From Planotetraspora silvatica (GTDB lineage: Bacteria; Actinomycetota; Actinomycetes; Streptosporangiales; Streptosporangiaceae), in the NCBI RefSeq assembly GCF_016863315.1, contig NZ_BOOQ01000026.1, forward strand, positions 124,001 through 188,000: a stretch of DNA of 64,000 nt, given 5' to 3'. The position numbers were made by a program, and so were the translations under genes. The stretch's first letter is position 1. Each line of letters begins with the position of its first letter. Below the pieces are notes generated by a model, which saw only the letters and a program-made list of their open reading frames with translations, did no database searches and was not told the DNA's origin. Positions 1-9,287 of this stretch are shown here, in pieces.

Positions 1-2
1 TC

Positions 3-62
3 GTTTCGCTCCACCTGCGGGCGCAGCTGGACGAGGTATTCCTAACACTCAAAAGAAAGTAA
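3..62 (+). CDS. possible C-terminal end of an upstream gene (partial)
   Basis: The first 60 bases are open in frame 3 and end in TAA at 60-62. The frame reads VSLHLRAQLDEVFLTLKRK, with GC-rich third positions until the last few codons, which suits the tail of a real gene running into the window. The ending loosely resembles the LDxVFLxLT tails of ABC-2 type ATPases. It is far too short to identify, and chance cannot be excluded. Confidence 0.3.
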   Translation, partial: VSLHLRAQLDEVFLTLKRK

Positions 63-143
63 AAGCAAGTATTGTGTTTGCGTTACGTTGGGATTAAGGT
101 CCCTTCAACCGAAGTGCGGGTGTGCAAAGCAAGTAAACGAAAG
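57..143 (+). promoter_or_regulatory. direct-repeat operator candidate upstream of the sugar operon
   Basis: The AT-richer leader of the sugar operon carries the 10-mer AAAGCAAGTA twice without mismatch, at 62-71 and 126-135. A second overlapping pair, AAGTAAAAGCAAG at 57-69 and AAGTAAACGAAAG at 131-143, matches at 11 of 13 positions. DeoR-family regulators often bind A-rich direct repeats, and a DeoR gene closes this operon, so autoregulation from these sites is a reasonable inference. Confidence 0.45.
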
Positions 144-226
144 ACCAGCACTGTCGATCTCTTGTCTGTTGGGGTCTCACGGGGAAGGCTGCCGGCGGGC
201 ATCGGGAGCATGAGAAGGAGCGCACC

Positions 227-1504
227 TTGATCACAGCAACCGCCCGGCGCCTCCGAAGGGAGGTCGCCCTGGTGGCGATCTCCGCCACCGTGGCACTGGG
301 GACGACCGGATGCGGCGGATCGTCCGGATCCAACGACGACACCCCGGGCCAGATCACCCTCACCGTGCAGGACTACTACACCCAGCCCAGTTCGGGCGTG
401 TACGACGCGATCTTCAAGCAGTACGAGCAGACCCACCCGAACATCAAGATCAAACACGTCGAGCTGCCCGGCCCGACCTACCTCACGCAGGTCCTGCAGC
501 AGGCGCAGTCGAACACGCTGCCTGACGTGCTGATGCTCGACAACCCGACCCTTCCGCAGGTCGCGGACACGGGCGTGCTCCAGCCGCTCAGCGACATCGG
601 GAACATCGATCTCTCGCAGTTCATCGACTCCGCCAAGCAGATGATCACCTACAAGGGCGCCGTGTACGCGGTCCCGATCGTGACGACGACGGTGGCGCTG
701 TTCTACAACAAGGCGACCTTCTCGAAGGCCGGGCTGCAGCCTCCCCGCACCTGGCAGGAGCTCCTGACGACCGCGAAGCGGCTTTCCGGCGGAGGGAACT
801 ACGGCATCGGCGTCACGGCCGACACGAGCGACGGCGGCGACGCGCCATGGCAGTTCCTCCCGTTCGCCTGGAGCAACGGCGGGTCGCTGGCGGATGCGTC
901 GTCACCGGAGATGAAGGAAGCCCTCCAACTGTGGGTCGACCTCGTGAACGAGGGCGCCATGTCCAAGTCGGTCGTCAACTGGGGCGCCCAGGATCTCGTC
1001 GATCAGTTCTCGGCCGGCAAGCTGCCGATGATGGTCAACGGCGCTTGGAACTTCCCGGCCCTCGACGCCGTCGGCGGCCTCGACTACGGCGTGGTGCCCC
1101 TGCCGGTCAAGGACTCGAGCCACAAGGCGAGCGGTGCGTTCGGCGGCGAGGTCTGGTCGATCCCGAAGTCGACCCCGTCCGACCGGCAGAAAGCCGCACT
1201 CGACCTCCTGGCCTACCTCTCGAACGCGGACAACTCCGTGAACATCGCTGTGAAGTCCTACGCGGTGCCGCTCGTGCAGTCGGGCATTCCGAAGGCGGTC
1301 CAGCAGATCGGGCCGAACCTGCAGCCCTTCGTGGACGAGCTGGAGAACGGACGCCAGCGCACCGAGAGCGTGGGCGCCCACCTGCCCCAGGCGGCGCGCA
1401 TCCTGACGAATGCCATCCAGTCGGCGCTCACCGGGACGAGAACGGTCGACGACGCGCTGAACGACGCCGCGCAGCAGATCAAGCCGCTCCTCATCAGTCA
1501 GTGA
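227..1504 (+). CDS. sugar ABC transporter substrate-binding lipoprotein
   Basis: 425-residue extracellular binding protein of the MalE/UgpB type (SBP family 1), which captures a sugar or oligosaccharide for the two permeases encoded next. The N-terminus has basic residues, a hydrophobic segment and a lipobox-like TTGC with the acylated cysteine at residue 29, followed by a Gly/Ser/Asp linker. The start is TTG at 227, placed six bases after AGAAGGAG (213-220); the lipobox position supports it. It is the first gene of an operon continuing to 7211. The exact sugar cannot be read from the sequence. ThuA and Gfo/Idh partners suggest an inositol-, sugar-acid- or disaccharide-like substrate. Confidence 0.92.
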   Translation: MITATARRLRREVALVAISATVALGTTGCGGSSGSNDDTPGQITLTVQDYYTQPSSGVYDAIFKQYEQTHPNIKIKHVELPGPTYLTQVLQQAQSNTLPDVLMLDNPTLPQVADTGVLQPLSDIGNIDLSQFIDSAKQMITYKGAVYAVPIVTTTVALFYNKATFSKAGLQPPRTWQELLTTAKRLSGGGNYGIGVTADTSDGGDAPWQFLPFAWSNGGSLADASSPEMKEALQLWVDLVNEGAMSKSVVNWGAQDLVDQFSAGKLPMMVNGAWNFPALDAVGGLDYGVVPLPVKDSSHKASGAFGGEVWSIPKSTPSDRQKAALDLLAYLSNADNSVNIAVKSYAVPLVQSGIPKAVQQIGPNLQPFVDELENGRQRTESVGAHLPQAARILTNAIQSALTGTRTVDDALNDAAQQIKPLLISQ

Positions 1505-1558
1505 CGACCGGCGGCCGGAGGGGCGTCCTCTCCGGCCACCGCCACCCGAAAGGCAACC

Positions 1559-2506
1559 ATGTCCACCGCGACCGAAGTCGTGACCCGTCGCTCCGCCGAG
1601 TCGACCGGTCGTGCGCCACGGCGTCCCGTGGCGCGCAGGAGACTGGTCTCTGCCGCGTTCGTCGCCCCGCTCGTCGTGTTCCTCCTGGTCTTCTTCGCGT
1701 ATCCGCTCGGGCTCGGCATCGCGATGAGTCTGCAGGACTTCGACGTGGCCGCGCTCGTGCGCGGCTTCGGTGACTTCGTCGGCCTCGCGAACTACGTCGA
1801 CGTCCTCAAATCCCCGGTGACGCAGGCCGCCGTCGTCCGTACCGTGATCTTCACGGTGTTGTCCGTGGTGTTCTCCGTGGGGATCGGGCTCGCCATCGCG
1901 CTCTACTTCAATCGCCGGTTCCCGCTCAGCCGCTTCCTGCGGGCGCTGATCCTGCTGCCCTGGCTCCTGCCGACCATCGCGAGCGGCACGCTCTTCAAGA
2001 TCATGTTCGCGGACGACGGCCTCGTCAACAAGGTCCTCGCCACCCTCGGGATCATTCAGCAGCCGGTCCCGTGGCTCACGGACCCGACGGCCGCCATGGC
2101 CGCGCTCATCCTCGTGAACATCTGGGCGGGGATCTCCTTCCCCGCCGTCGCGTTCTACACCGGACTGCAGGACATTCCGCGCGACCTGTACAACGCGGCG
2201 GCCGTCGACGGCGCGGGACGCTGGCGGGTGTTCCGCAGCATCACGTTCCCGCTGCTGCGGCCGGTCACGATGATCGTCCTCGTCTACGGAATCATCTACA
2301 CGCTCAAGGTCTTCGACATCGTCTACGTGATGACCGGCGGCGGGCCCGCGGACGGCACGCAGCTCCTGTCGACCTGGGCCTACACCGAGTCCTTCACCAA
2401 CTACAGCTTCGGCGGCGGCGCCGCCGTGAGCAACATCCTGCTGGCGTTCAGCCTGGTCGCCGCCTCGTTCTACATCTGGCTGCAGAGGAGGTCGGCTCGT
2501 GTCTGA
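1559..2506 (+). CDS. sugar ABC transporter permease (MalF/UgpA type)
   Basis: 315-residue inner-membrane permease with six predicted hydrophobic segments after a basic N-terminal tail. The cytoplasmic EAA-type loop reads AAAVDGAGRWRVF followed by ITFPLLRP, the contact site for the ATPase. ATG at 1559 follows GAAAGG. It overlaps the next permease by 8 bases, so the two are translationally coupled and presumably form the heterodimeric channel for the binding protein at 227-1504. Confidence 0.95.
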   Translation: MSTATEVVTRRSAESTGRAPRRPVARRRLVSAAFVAPLVVFLLVFFAYPLGLGIAMSLQDFDVAALVRGFGDFVGLANYVDVLKSPVTQAAVVRTVIFTVLSVVFSVGIGLAIALYFNRRFPLSRFLRALILLPWLLPTIASGTLFKIMFADDGLVNKVLATLGIIQQPVPWLTDPTAAMAALILVNIWAGISFPAVAFYTGLQDIPRDLYNAAAVDGAGRWRVFRSITFPLLRPVTMIVLVYGIIYTLKVFDIVYVMTGGGPADGTQLLSTWAYTESFTNYSFGGGAAVSNILLAFSLVAASFYIWLQRRSARV

Positions 2507-3347
2507 GACACGGGAAACCCGCCGCGCCGCGTCCCTTCCGCGGCAGCTCGCCTGGACCGCCGGCGCCGTACTCATCATCGCCGCGCTGGTGTTCCCGGTG
2601 TACTGGATGGCCGTGCTCGCCTTCGACGACAGTAGGTCGATCCTCGCCGACACCCCGGTGTTCTGGCCGCGGCAGCCCTCGCTCGACAACTTCACGCACG
2701 CCTGGGACCTCGTCGCGGGGAACATCCTGATCAGCACGATCGTCGCGCTGTCGGTGACCGTCATCACGCTCGTCATCGCGGTTCCGGCGTCGTACTATCT
2801 CGCGCAGTTCCGGTTCCGCTGGACGGCGGTCATCATGCTCGGGCTGCTCGTGGCGCAGATGATCCCGGGCATCGCGCTCGGGCTGAGCTTCTACACGATG
2901 TTCGCGCAGGCACACCTGCTGAACTCGTACGTGGGGCTCATCCTCGCCGACACCACCTACGGCATCCCCTTCGCGGTGGTGCTCCTGCGCGCGTTCATGG
3001 AGTCGGTCCCCGCGGACACGCTCGCCGCCGCCCGCATCGACGGATCAGGTGAGTGGCGCGTGTTCATCAGGATCGCGGTGCCGCTCGCAACGCCGGGGAT
3101 CATCACCGCGGCGCTGTTCGCCTTCCTCTTCGCGTGGGGCGACTTCCTGTTCGCCGTCACGCTCAACGGCACGGGTGCGGTTCAGCCCGTGACCGTCGGA
3201 CTGTACAAGTTCGTCGGGACCTACGGCTCCGACTGGGGTGGCATCATGGCCTCGGTCGTGCTCGCGATCATCCCGGCGAGCGTCTTCCTCATCCTCGCCC
3301 AGCGCTGGCTCACCGTCGGCGTTCGCACGGGCGGCATGACCGGGTGA
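2499..3347 (+). CDS. sugar ABC transporter permease (MalG/UgpE type)
   Basis: 282-residue second permease with six hydrophobic segments and the EAA-loop sequence LAAARIDGSGEWRVF. The GTG start at 2499 lies behind GAGGAGG inside the end of the preceding permease gene. No ATP-binding subunit is encoded in the operon or elsewhere in the window. In many actinobacteria such CUT1 importers borrow a shared MsiK-type ATPase encoded elsewhere, and that is the likely arrangement here. Confidence 0.95.
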   Translation: MSETRETRRAASLPRQLAWTAGAVLIIAALVFPVYWMAVLAFDDSRSILADTPVFWPRQPSLDNFTHAWDLVAGNILISTIVALSVTVITLVIAVPASYYLAQFRFRWTAVIMLGLLVAQMIPGIALGLSFYTMFAQAHLLNSYVGLILADTTYGIPFAVVLLRAFMESVPADTLAAARIDGSGEWRVFIRIAVPLATPGIITAALFAFLFAWGDFLFAVTLNGTGAVQPVTVGLYKFVGTYGSDWGGIMASVVLAIIPASVFLILAQRWLTVGVRTGGMTG

Positions 3348-3381
3348 CGGTCTCCGTCATCATCAGTGAAAGGAACCCCTC

Positions 3382-4206
3382 TTGTCGGAACGTCCGATGG
3401 ATCGCCCGATCCGCGTCACGGTCTGGAACGAATTCATTCACGAGCGTCGCGACGAATCCGTGCGCGCGATCTATCCCCGGGGTATGCACGCGGTGATCGG
3501 CGACGCCCTGGTGCGCGAGTTGGGTGAGCGCGTCACGGTACGGCATGCGACGCTCGACATGCCCGAGCACGGCCTGACCGACGAGGTGCTCGAGGCGACC
3601 GACGTGCTCACCTGGTGGGGGCACTGGGCCCACCAGGACGTCTCCGACGAGATCGTCGCCAAGGTCGTCGACCGGGTGCGCCGCGGCATGGGCCTGGTGG
3701 TCCTGCACTCCGCGCACTTCTCGAAGGTGTTCCGCACGTTGATGGGCACGAGCTGCAGGCTTCGCTGGCGAGGGGGCGAGGACCGTGAGCTGGTCTGGAC
3801 CGTGAACCCGGCGCATCCGATCGCGCGGGACGTCCCCGTCCCCATCGTGATCCCCGAGCAGGAGATGTACGGCGAGTTCTTCGACATCCCCGCGCCCGAC
3901 GAACTCGTCTTCGTGAGCTCGTTCAGCGGTGGTGAGGTGTTCAGGAGCGGCTGCTGCTTCTACCGGGGGCACGGGAAGATCTTCTACTTCAGCCCTGGTG
4001 ACCAGGAGTACCCCGTGTACCACCATCCCGCGGTCGGCCGTGTGCTCGCGAACGGGGTGGAGTGGACGGCGCCGGCGGCCGGCGTCCTCGGCAGCGAGTA
4101 CGCGCCGGAGCTGTGCGAGACCGGTTGGTACGACGAGGAGATCGCGAAGCAGGGCGCCGCCCAGGCCGAAGCGCTCGCCGCAGAGGCGAAGGCGGGTGTG
4201 CGATGA
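3382..4206 (+). CDS. ThuA-like domain protein (sugar utilization)
   Basis: 274-residue protein of the ThuA family, a glutamine-amidotransferase-like fold linked to trehalose and related disaccharide use in rhizobia. The N-terminal part reads RVTVWNEF and then describes a TWWGHWAH loop (about residues 75-82) and a VVLHSAHFSK segment typical of the family. TTG start at 3382 after GAAAGGA. Its stop overlaps the next start as ATGA, so it is coupled to the oxidoreductase. Biochemical function in this operon is not established; association with oxidised sugar intermediates is known for the family. Confidence 0.85.
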   Translation: MSERPMDRPIRVTVWNEFIHERRDESVRAIYPRGMHAVIGDALVRELGERVTVRHATLDMPEHGLTDEVLEATDVLTWWGHWAHQDVSDEIVAKVVDRVRRGMGLVVLHSAHFSKVFRTLMGTSCRLRWRGGEDRELVWTVNPAHPIARDVPVPIVIPEQEMYGEFFDIPAPDELVFVSSFSGGEVFRSGCCFYRGHGKIFYFSPGDQEYPVYHHPAVGRVLANGVEWTAPAAGVLGSEYAPELCETGWYDEEIAKQGAAQAEALAAEAKAGVR

Positions 4207-5279
4207 GCGGCGGGACCCTTCGCGTCGGCGTCGTGGGGCTCGGCTGGGCCGGTGTCACCCATGCGGACGCCTACGCGCTCCTTCCCGGGGTCGAGGTGCA
4301 CGCCCTCGCGGGCCAGGAGCCGGAGCAACTGGCGGCGGTCGGTGAGCGGCTCGCGGTCCCGCACCGCTACACCGACTGGGAGGACCTGGTCGCACGCGAC
4401 GATCTCGACATCGTGAGCATCGCGGCCCCCAACTGGTTGCACGACCAGGTGGCGGTCGCCGCGCTGGAGGCGGGCAAACACGTGCTGTGCGAGAAGCCGC
4501 TCGCGCTCGACGCCGCGCGTGCGCGGCGGATGGTGGACGCCGCCGTCGCCGCGGATCGTGTGCTCTGGACGGTGTTCAACTACCGGGAGCGCGGCGACGT
4601 CCGTACGCTCCGGCGTTTCGTCGACGAGGGCGGCCTCGGGCGGATCTACCACGTCAAGGCTTCCTGGTCACGGCGGCGGCACCCGATCGGCGACACGTGG
4701 TTCACCCGCAGGGACCGGTCGGGCGGCGGACCTCTGATCGACATCGGGGTGCACATGCTCGACCTCGTCCTCTACCTGATGGACGAGCAGGTCGTGACCC
4801 GCGCGTCGGGGTTCACGCACGCCGAGCTGGTGCCGGCCTCGATCGCGGCGGCCGGCGGCGACTCGGCGGGCTACGAGGTCGAGGATCTCGGCGGCGGCAT
4901 GTTGCGGACTCGGTCGGGCGCGAGCGTCTACCTCGAGGCCAGCTGGGCGTTGCACGCGCCGATCCCCGACAACGAGATGGCGTTGACCCTGCACGGGACG
5001 GAGGGAGCCGCGACCCTCGTGATCAAGGATTACGCGCCGGTCGGGACCCTCCAGTTCTCGACGGACGTGGCGGGGAGGCCTGCGGAGACCTTCCCCGTCG
5101 TCCCGCTCGGCGGCGGCCACGCGGACGTCGTCGCGAAGTTCGTCGCGGCGGTCCGGTCGGGCGAATGGGGGGAGCATCGCGGGATCGAGGGGCTCCGGCG
5201 ATCGATCGTCATCGACGCGCTCTACCGGTCCGCGGAAAAGGACGAGGAAGTCGACGTCGCGTACGAACGCGACGCGTAA
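4203..5279 (+). CDS. Gfo/Idh/MocA family oxidoreductase
   Basis: 358-residue NAD(P)-dependent sugar or inositol dehydrogenase-like protein. The N-terminal Rossmann motif reads VGVVGLGWAGVTHAD and the family signature EKPLALD lies near residue 100. The C-terminal half is the Gfo/Idh alpha/beta domain. I chose ATG at 4203 because it overlaps the ThuA stop by four bases (ATGA) and puts the Rossmann strand at the N-terminus. The longer open frame upstream runs inside ThuA. Together with ThuA and the second Gfo/Idh protein it forms the catabolic part of the operon. Confidence 0.92.
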   Translation: MSGGTLRVGVVGLGWAGVTHADAYALLPGVEVHALAGQEPEQLAAVGERLAVPHRYTDWEDLVARDDLDIVSIAAPNWLHDQVAVAALEAGKHVLCEKPLALDAARARRMVDAAVAADRVLWTVFNYRERGDVRTLRRFVDEGGLGRIYHVKASWSRRRHPIGDTWFTRRDRSGGGPLIDIGVHMLDLVLYLMDEQVVTRASGFTHAELVPASIAAAGGDSAGYEVEDLGGGMLRTRSGASVYLEASWALHAPIPDNEMALTLHGTEGAATLVIKDYAPVGTLQFSTDVAGRPAETFPVVPLGGGHADVVAKFVAAVRSGEWGEHRGIEGLRRSIVIDALYRSAEKDEEVDVAYERDA

Positions 5280-5293
5280 TCGAAGGGGAACTC

Positions 5294-6106
5294 ATGGTTG
5301 CGCCTGGTAACGAGGGCGCGAGCGGAGGCGGTGAGGCGGCGAAGCTCCTCTCGCCGGACCGCCGCAGCCAGATGCTCGCCCTCATCACGCGTGAGGGGAG
5401 CGTGCAGGTCGACGAGCTGAGCGAGATCTTCGGAGTCTCGAAGGTGACGGTCCGCGGCGATCTCGACTGGCTCGCGAGCCGTCAACTGGTCACGCGCGCC
5501 CGGGGCGGAGCAGTCGCGATGAACGCACACGCGCTCGCCACGGGGTTCTCCGAGCGCGCGGCGCTGAACTCGGACGAGAAGCGGCGCATCGCCCGGGCCG
5601 CGTACGAGACACTCGGCTCGAACGAGACGATCATCCTGGATGCGGGCACCACCGTTTTCGAGCTCAGCAGAATCCTCGGCCAGTCGAGCGGGCTCACGGT
5701 CGTGACGCCCGCTCTCAACGTGGCCGCGCAGGTCACCAACTATGCGGACATCGAGCTCATGGTGGTCGGCGGCCGGTTCGACTCGCAGACGATGGGATCG
5801 ATCGGGTCGATCGCGGAACGGGATGTGGCCGAACTGCCGGCACACCGGGCCTTCGTCGGCGCTCACGCCATCGACTCCGACTTCGACGTCGTCGACGTCT
5901 CGGTCGAGGTCGCACGCCTCAAGCGGGCCATCGCAAGCTCGGCTCGCGAGGTCGTGCTTCTCGCCGACTCCAGCAAGTGGGGCAGGAGCGGGCTCGCGAA
6001 GGTGGTGCGGCTGACCGAAGTGAGCATGGTGATCACCGACTCCGGGATCGACGACCGGATCCGAGGCGAGATGGAGGATCTGGGGGTCAAGGTTGTCATC
6101 GCCTGA
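5294..6106 (+). CDS. DeoR/GlpR-family transcriptional regulator
   Basis: 270-residue repressor of the DeoR family. An N-terminal winged helix-turn-helix (about residues 22-75, core VSKVTVRGDLDWL) precedes a sugar-phosphate sensing domain with the characteristic LDAGTTVFEL motif. ATG at 5294 follows AAGGGGAA. It is co-directional with the sugar genes and overlaps the next gene by 14 bases, so it is probably the local repressor, acting at the AAAGCAAGTA direct repeats upstream of 227. The ligand is probably a phosphorylated intermediate of this pathway. Confidence 0.92.
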   Translation: MVAPGNEGASGGGEAAKLLSPDRRSQMLALITREGSVQVDELSEIFGVSKVTVRGDLDWLASRQLVTRARGGAVAMNAHALATGFSERAALNSDEKRRIARAAYETLGSNETIILDAGTTVFELSRILGQSSGLTVVTPALNVAAQVTNYADIELMVVGGRFDSQTMGSIGSIAERDVAELPAHRAFVGAHAIDSDFDVVDVSVEVARLKRAIASSAREVVLLADSSKWGRSGLAKVVRLTEVSMVITDSGIDDRIRGEMEDLGVKVVIA

Positions 6107-7211
6107 GACCCCGATCCGCATCGGGATCGTCGGCACGGGATTCATCGCGCGTGCCCACGCCGAGGCCTACCGCCGGGTGCGGGACCTGGGGACGGGGCGG
6201 CCAGTCGAGCTCGCGTCTGTGGCTTCGCGGCGGCTGGACAACGCCCGGTCCTTCGCGGACAGGCATGGGATCCGGGACGCGATGGACGACTGGCGCGGCC
6301 TCGTCGGGGCCGACGTGGATCTGGTGGACGTGTGCACGCCGAACGATTCGCACGTGGAGATCGCCGGCGCCGCGATCGACGCCGGCCACGACGTCGTATG
6401 CGAGAAACCGCTTGGACGCGACGCGACGGAGGCGCGCGGGCTGGCGGACCGCGTCGAGGCGAGCACAAGGCGGCTGTTCTGCGTGTTCAACTATCGTTTC
6501 GTGCCCGCAGTCGCGTTGATCGCGGAGCTCGTCCGCTCGGGTGAGTTCGGGGACCTGCACGGGTTCCGCTTCGACTACTCGCAGGACTGGGGGCTCGGCG
6601 AGGGAACAGGGTGGAAGTTCGACGGTGTGGCCGCCGGATCCGGTTCTGTCGGCGACCTCGGCTCGCACGCCTTCGACCTCCTGCGTGCGCTCGTCGGGCC
6701 GATCGACTGGATCTCCGCCAGGACGACGACCGTCGCCCCCGGCCGTTCCGTGGACGACGCGTTCGTCTCGCTCGTCACCACGGTCGGCGGGGTGAGCGGG
6801 ACCGTGTCGTCGTCCCGCGTGGTCCCCGGCGCCAAGAACCGTCTCGCCCTCGAGATCACCGGAACCCGCGGTGCGGTCTCGTGGAACCTCGAGCGCCTCA
6901 ACGAGATCACGGTCGTCCGGGAGACTCCGGGCGGCTTCGAGCGGACGACACGGCTCGTGACACGGTCCGCCGATCCGTCGATCGATCGCTGGTGGCCCGA
7001 AGGGCACGTCCTCGGCTGGGAGGCGGCGATGTTCGGCAACCTCGCGGCGGTGATCGAAACGCTTTCCGGGCGCGCCGACTGGTGGGCGCTTCCCCCGGCG
7101 GATCACCGTGACGGGCTCGCCGCGGCGCTGGCGGTCGATGCGACGCTGGCCTCGGCGGCGGATGCGACGGCCGGCGCCGCCACCGTGGCGCCGGTGGGCG
7201 GCGAGTCGTAG
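6093..7211 (+). CDS. Gfo/Idh/MocA family oxidoreductase (second)
   Basis: 372-residue NAD(P)-dependent oxidoreductase paralogous in fold to the protein at 4203-5279. The nucleotide-binding strand reads IGIVGTGFIARAHAE and the EKPLGRD signature is near residue 100. The best start is TTG at 6093 (MSSPETPIRIG), inside the end of the DeoR gene. It is the last gene of the operon; a hairpin at 7266-7293 follows. Two different oxidoreductases with ThuA suggest sequential oxidation or epimerisation of the imported sugar. Confidence 0.9.
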   Translation: MSSPETPIRIGIVGTGFIARAHAEAYRRVRDLGTGRPVELASVASRRLDNARSFADRHGIRDAMDDWRGLVGADVDLVDVCTPNDSHVEIAGAAIDAGHDVVCEKPLGRDATEARGLADRVEASTRRLFCVFNYRFVPAVALIAELVRSGEFGDLHGFRFDYSQDWGLGEGTGWKFDGVAAGSGSVGDLGSHAFDLLRALVGPIDWISARTTTVAPGRSVDDAFVSLVTTVGGVSGTVSSSRVVPGAKNRLALEITGTRGAVSWNLERLNEITVVRETPGGFERTTRLVTRSADPSIDRWWPEGHVLGWEAAMFGNLAAVIETLSGRADWWALPPADHRDGLAAALAVDATLASAADATAGAATVAPVGGES

Positions 7212-7265
7212 CGGCAGGGCCGTGTCGTCCTGATCGGCGTGGCCCTTCACGAACATGATCGGAGC

Positions 7266-7293
7266 CCCCGGGGAGCGTTCACGCCCCCCGGGG
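7266..7293. terminator. bidirectional terminator between convergent genes
   Basis: CCCCGGGG at 7266-7273 pairs with CCCCGGGG at 7286-7293. An inner GCG/CGC pair and a TTCA loop extend the hairpin. It lies in the 96-base gap between the convergent operon end (7211) and the M3 peptidase gene. There is no strong T-run. Confidence 0.6.
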
Positions 7294-7307
7294 AAAGTCC
7301 TTGGGCC

Positions 7308-9287
7308 TCAGAGGAGGCCGCGGCGGGTGAGGAGGGGGGTGATCTCCGGGTCTCGGCCGCGGAAGTTCCGGAAGGCCGTGAGCGCGTCGACGCTGCCGCC
7401 CTTCGACAACAACTCCCGCCGGAACTTGTCGCCGTTCTCGCGCCGGAGGCCGCCGTTCTCCTGGAACCACTCCACCGTGTCGGCGTCGAGCACCTCGCTC
7501 CAGATGTAGGAGTAGTAGCCGGCGCTGTAGCCGCTCGCCCAGATGTGAGCGAAATACGTGCTCCGATAACGGGGAGGCACGGCCGCGAGGTCCACTCCGG
7601 CCCGCTTCAGCGCGTCCGCCTCGAACCGCTCCGCCTCGCCGCCGGTGTAGGCCGTGTGCCAGGCCCAGTCGAGCAGGGTGGCGGCCAGGTACTCCACGGT
7701 CGCGAACCCCTGGTTGAACTTCTGCGCCTCCAGCATGCGGTCCACGAGTTCCTGCGGCATGGGCTCGCCGGTCTCGTAGTGCTTCGCGTAGTTCGCCAGG
7801 ATCTCCGGATCGGTCGCCCACATCTCGTTGACCTGTGACGGGTACTCCACGAAGTCTCGCGGCACGGCCGTACCCGAGAAGCGCGGGAACCTGACGTCGG
7901 AGAACAGGGCGTGCAGCGCGTGCCCGAACTCATGGAACATCGTGTTGACCTCGTCGAACGTCATCAGGGTCGGCTCGCCCTTGACGATGTTGAGGTTGTT
8001 GACCACGACGGGCCCGGTGCCCAGGAGGGCCGACTGCTTGACCAGGCTGTTCATCCACGCGCCGCCCCGCTTGGAGGCCCTGGCGTGGAAGTCCCCGAGG
8101 AAGAGGCCGAGCGGTGTGCCGTCCTCGTTGAAGACTTCGAAGACCCGGACGTCGGGGTGGTATCCGTGCAGATCGGACCGCTCGGTGAAGGTGATGCCGT
8201 ACAGCCGGGTCGCGGCGTGGAAGACGCCCTTCTCCAGGACGGTGTTCAGCTCGAAATACGGCCGCATGCGGGCGCTGTCGATGTCGTAGCGCGCCTTTCG
8301 CACCTTCTCGGCGTAGAAGGGCCAGTCCCACGGCTGCACGGCGTGTCCGGCGATCTCCTCGAGGTCGGACTGCTCCTTGCGGGCGTTCGAGACGGCCGGG
8401 GGGACGAGCCTGTCGAGCATGTCCGTGACGGCCTGGGTGGTCTTGGCCGTCTGGTCGGCCAGGACGTACTCCGCGTGGTTCGCGTATCCGAGCAGGCCCG
8501 CCCGCTCCTGCCGCAGCGCGGCGATCTCGGTGATCAGCTCGGCGTTGGCGGCGCCGCGTCCGGTGGACGCCTCGTGGATCCGCTGCCGCAGCGACCGGTC
8601 GGTCAGCTCCGTGAGGTACGGCTGGCTGGTCGGCAACACGAGTGTCACCAGGTACTCGCCGTCGAGGCCGCGCTCCTTCGCGGTCTCCTGGAGCCCCTGC
8701 ACCGCGTCGGCCGACAGCCCGTCGAGTTCCGAGACGTCGTCGACGACCACGGCCCGCGCGTTGGTGTCGGAGAGGAGGTTCTGCTGGAACGTCGTCGCCA
8801 GCGTGGAGAGCCGTTCGTTGAGCAGCCTGAGGCGCTCCTGGTCCTCCTGGTCGAGTACGGCTCCCGCCCGCGTGAAGTCCGTGAGATACCGGTCGAGCAG
8901 CCAGCGCTGCTCCTCGTCGGCCGCCTCGACCGCCTGGATGCGGGCGAAGAGCTTCGCGTTGAGGTGGACGGCGTCGGCGTGCTTGGACAGCCGGGGCGTG
9001 ATGTCCTTCTGGATCTCCTGGACGCCCGGAGTCGCGTCGGAGGACACCTGGTTGAAGAAGACCGTGGAGACGCGGTCCAGGAGCTCTCCGGACCTTTCCA
9101 GGGCCTCGATGGTGTTCGCGAACGTCGGCGGCTCCGGATCGTCCGCGATCGCCGTCACCTCCGCGAGATGCTCGGCCATGCCCTGCTCGAACGCCGGCGC
9201 GTAGTGCTCCTCCCTGATCTCCTGGAACGGAGGCAACCGGTAGGGGAGCGGGCTGGTGCTCAGGAAGGGATTCGCATCCGGCGTCAT
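7308..9287 (-). CDS. M3 family zinc oligopeptidase (Dcp/OpdA-like)
   Basis: 659-residue cytoplasmic metallopeptidase of family M3, which trims peptides to dipeptides or small oligopeptides. The zinc site HEFGHALHALFSD (HExxH) lies near residue 454, with further conserved C-terminal sequence around WASGYSAGYYSYIWSE. Length and the N-terminal NPFLSTSPLPYRLPPF match peptidyl-dipeptidase Dcp and oligopeptidase A. I start at ATG 9287 (MTPDANPF) because GAGGAG precedes it; the open frame extends 16 codons further upstream without a better ribosome site. It stands alone between a terminator and the tRNA cluster. Confidence 0.93.
   Translation of the reverse strand: MTPDANPFLSTSPLPYRLPPFQEIREEHYAPAFEQGMAEHLAEVTAIADDPEPPTFANTIEALERSGELLDRVSTVFFNQVSSDATPGVQEIQKDITPRLSKHADAVHLNAKLFARIQAVEAADEEQRWLLDRYLTDFTRAGAVLDQEDQERLRLLNERLSTLATTFQQNLLSDTNARAVVVDDVSELDGLSADAVQGLQETAKERGLDGEYLVTLVLPTSQPYLTELTDRSLRQRIHEASTGRGAANAELITEIAALRQERAGLLGYANHAEYVLADQTAKTTQAVTDMLDRLVPPAVSNARKEQSDLEEIAGHAVQPWDWPFYAEKVRKARYDIDSARMRPYFELNTVLEKGVFHAATRLYGITFTERSDLHGYHPDVRVFEVFNEDGTPLGLFLGDFHARASKRGGAWMNSLVKQSALLGTGPVVVNNLNIVKGEPTLMTFDEVNTMFHEFGHALHALFSDVRFPRFSGTAVPRDFVEYPSQVNEMWATDPEILANYAKHYETGEPMPQELVDRMLEAQKFNQGFATVEYLAATLLDWAWHTAYTGGEAERFEADALKRAGVDLAAVPPRYRSTYFAHIWASGYSAGYYSYIWSEVLDADTVEWFQENGGLRRENGDKFRRELLSKGGSVDALTAFRNFRGRDPEITPLLTRRGLL

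Noticed and set aside
902-2776. A 624-codon open frame on the minus strand, opposite the sugar operon
   Set aside because: It runs antisense across the binding protein and permease genes, is rich in Arg/Asp/Glu, and is a typical high-GC shadow frame. The same applies to long frames opposite leuC, smc, typA and the M14 gene.
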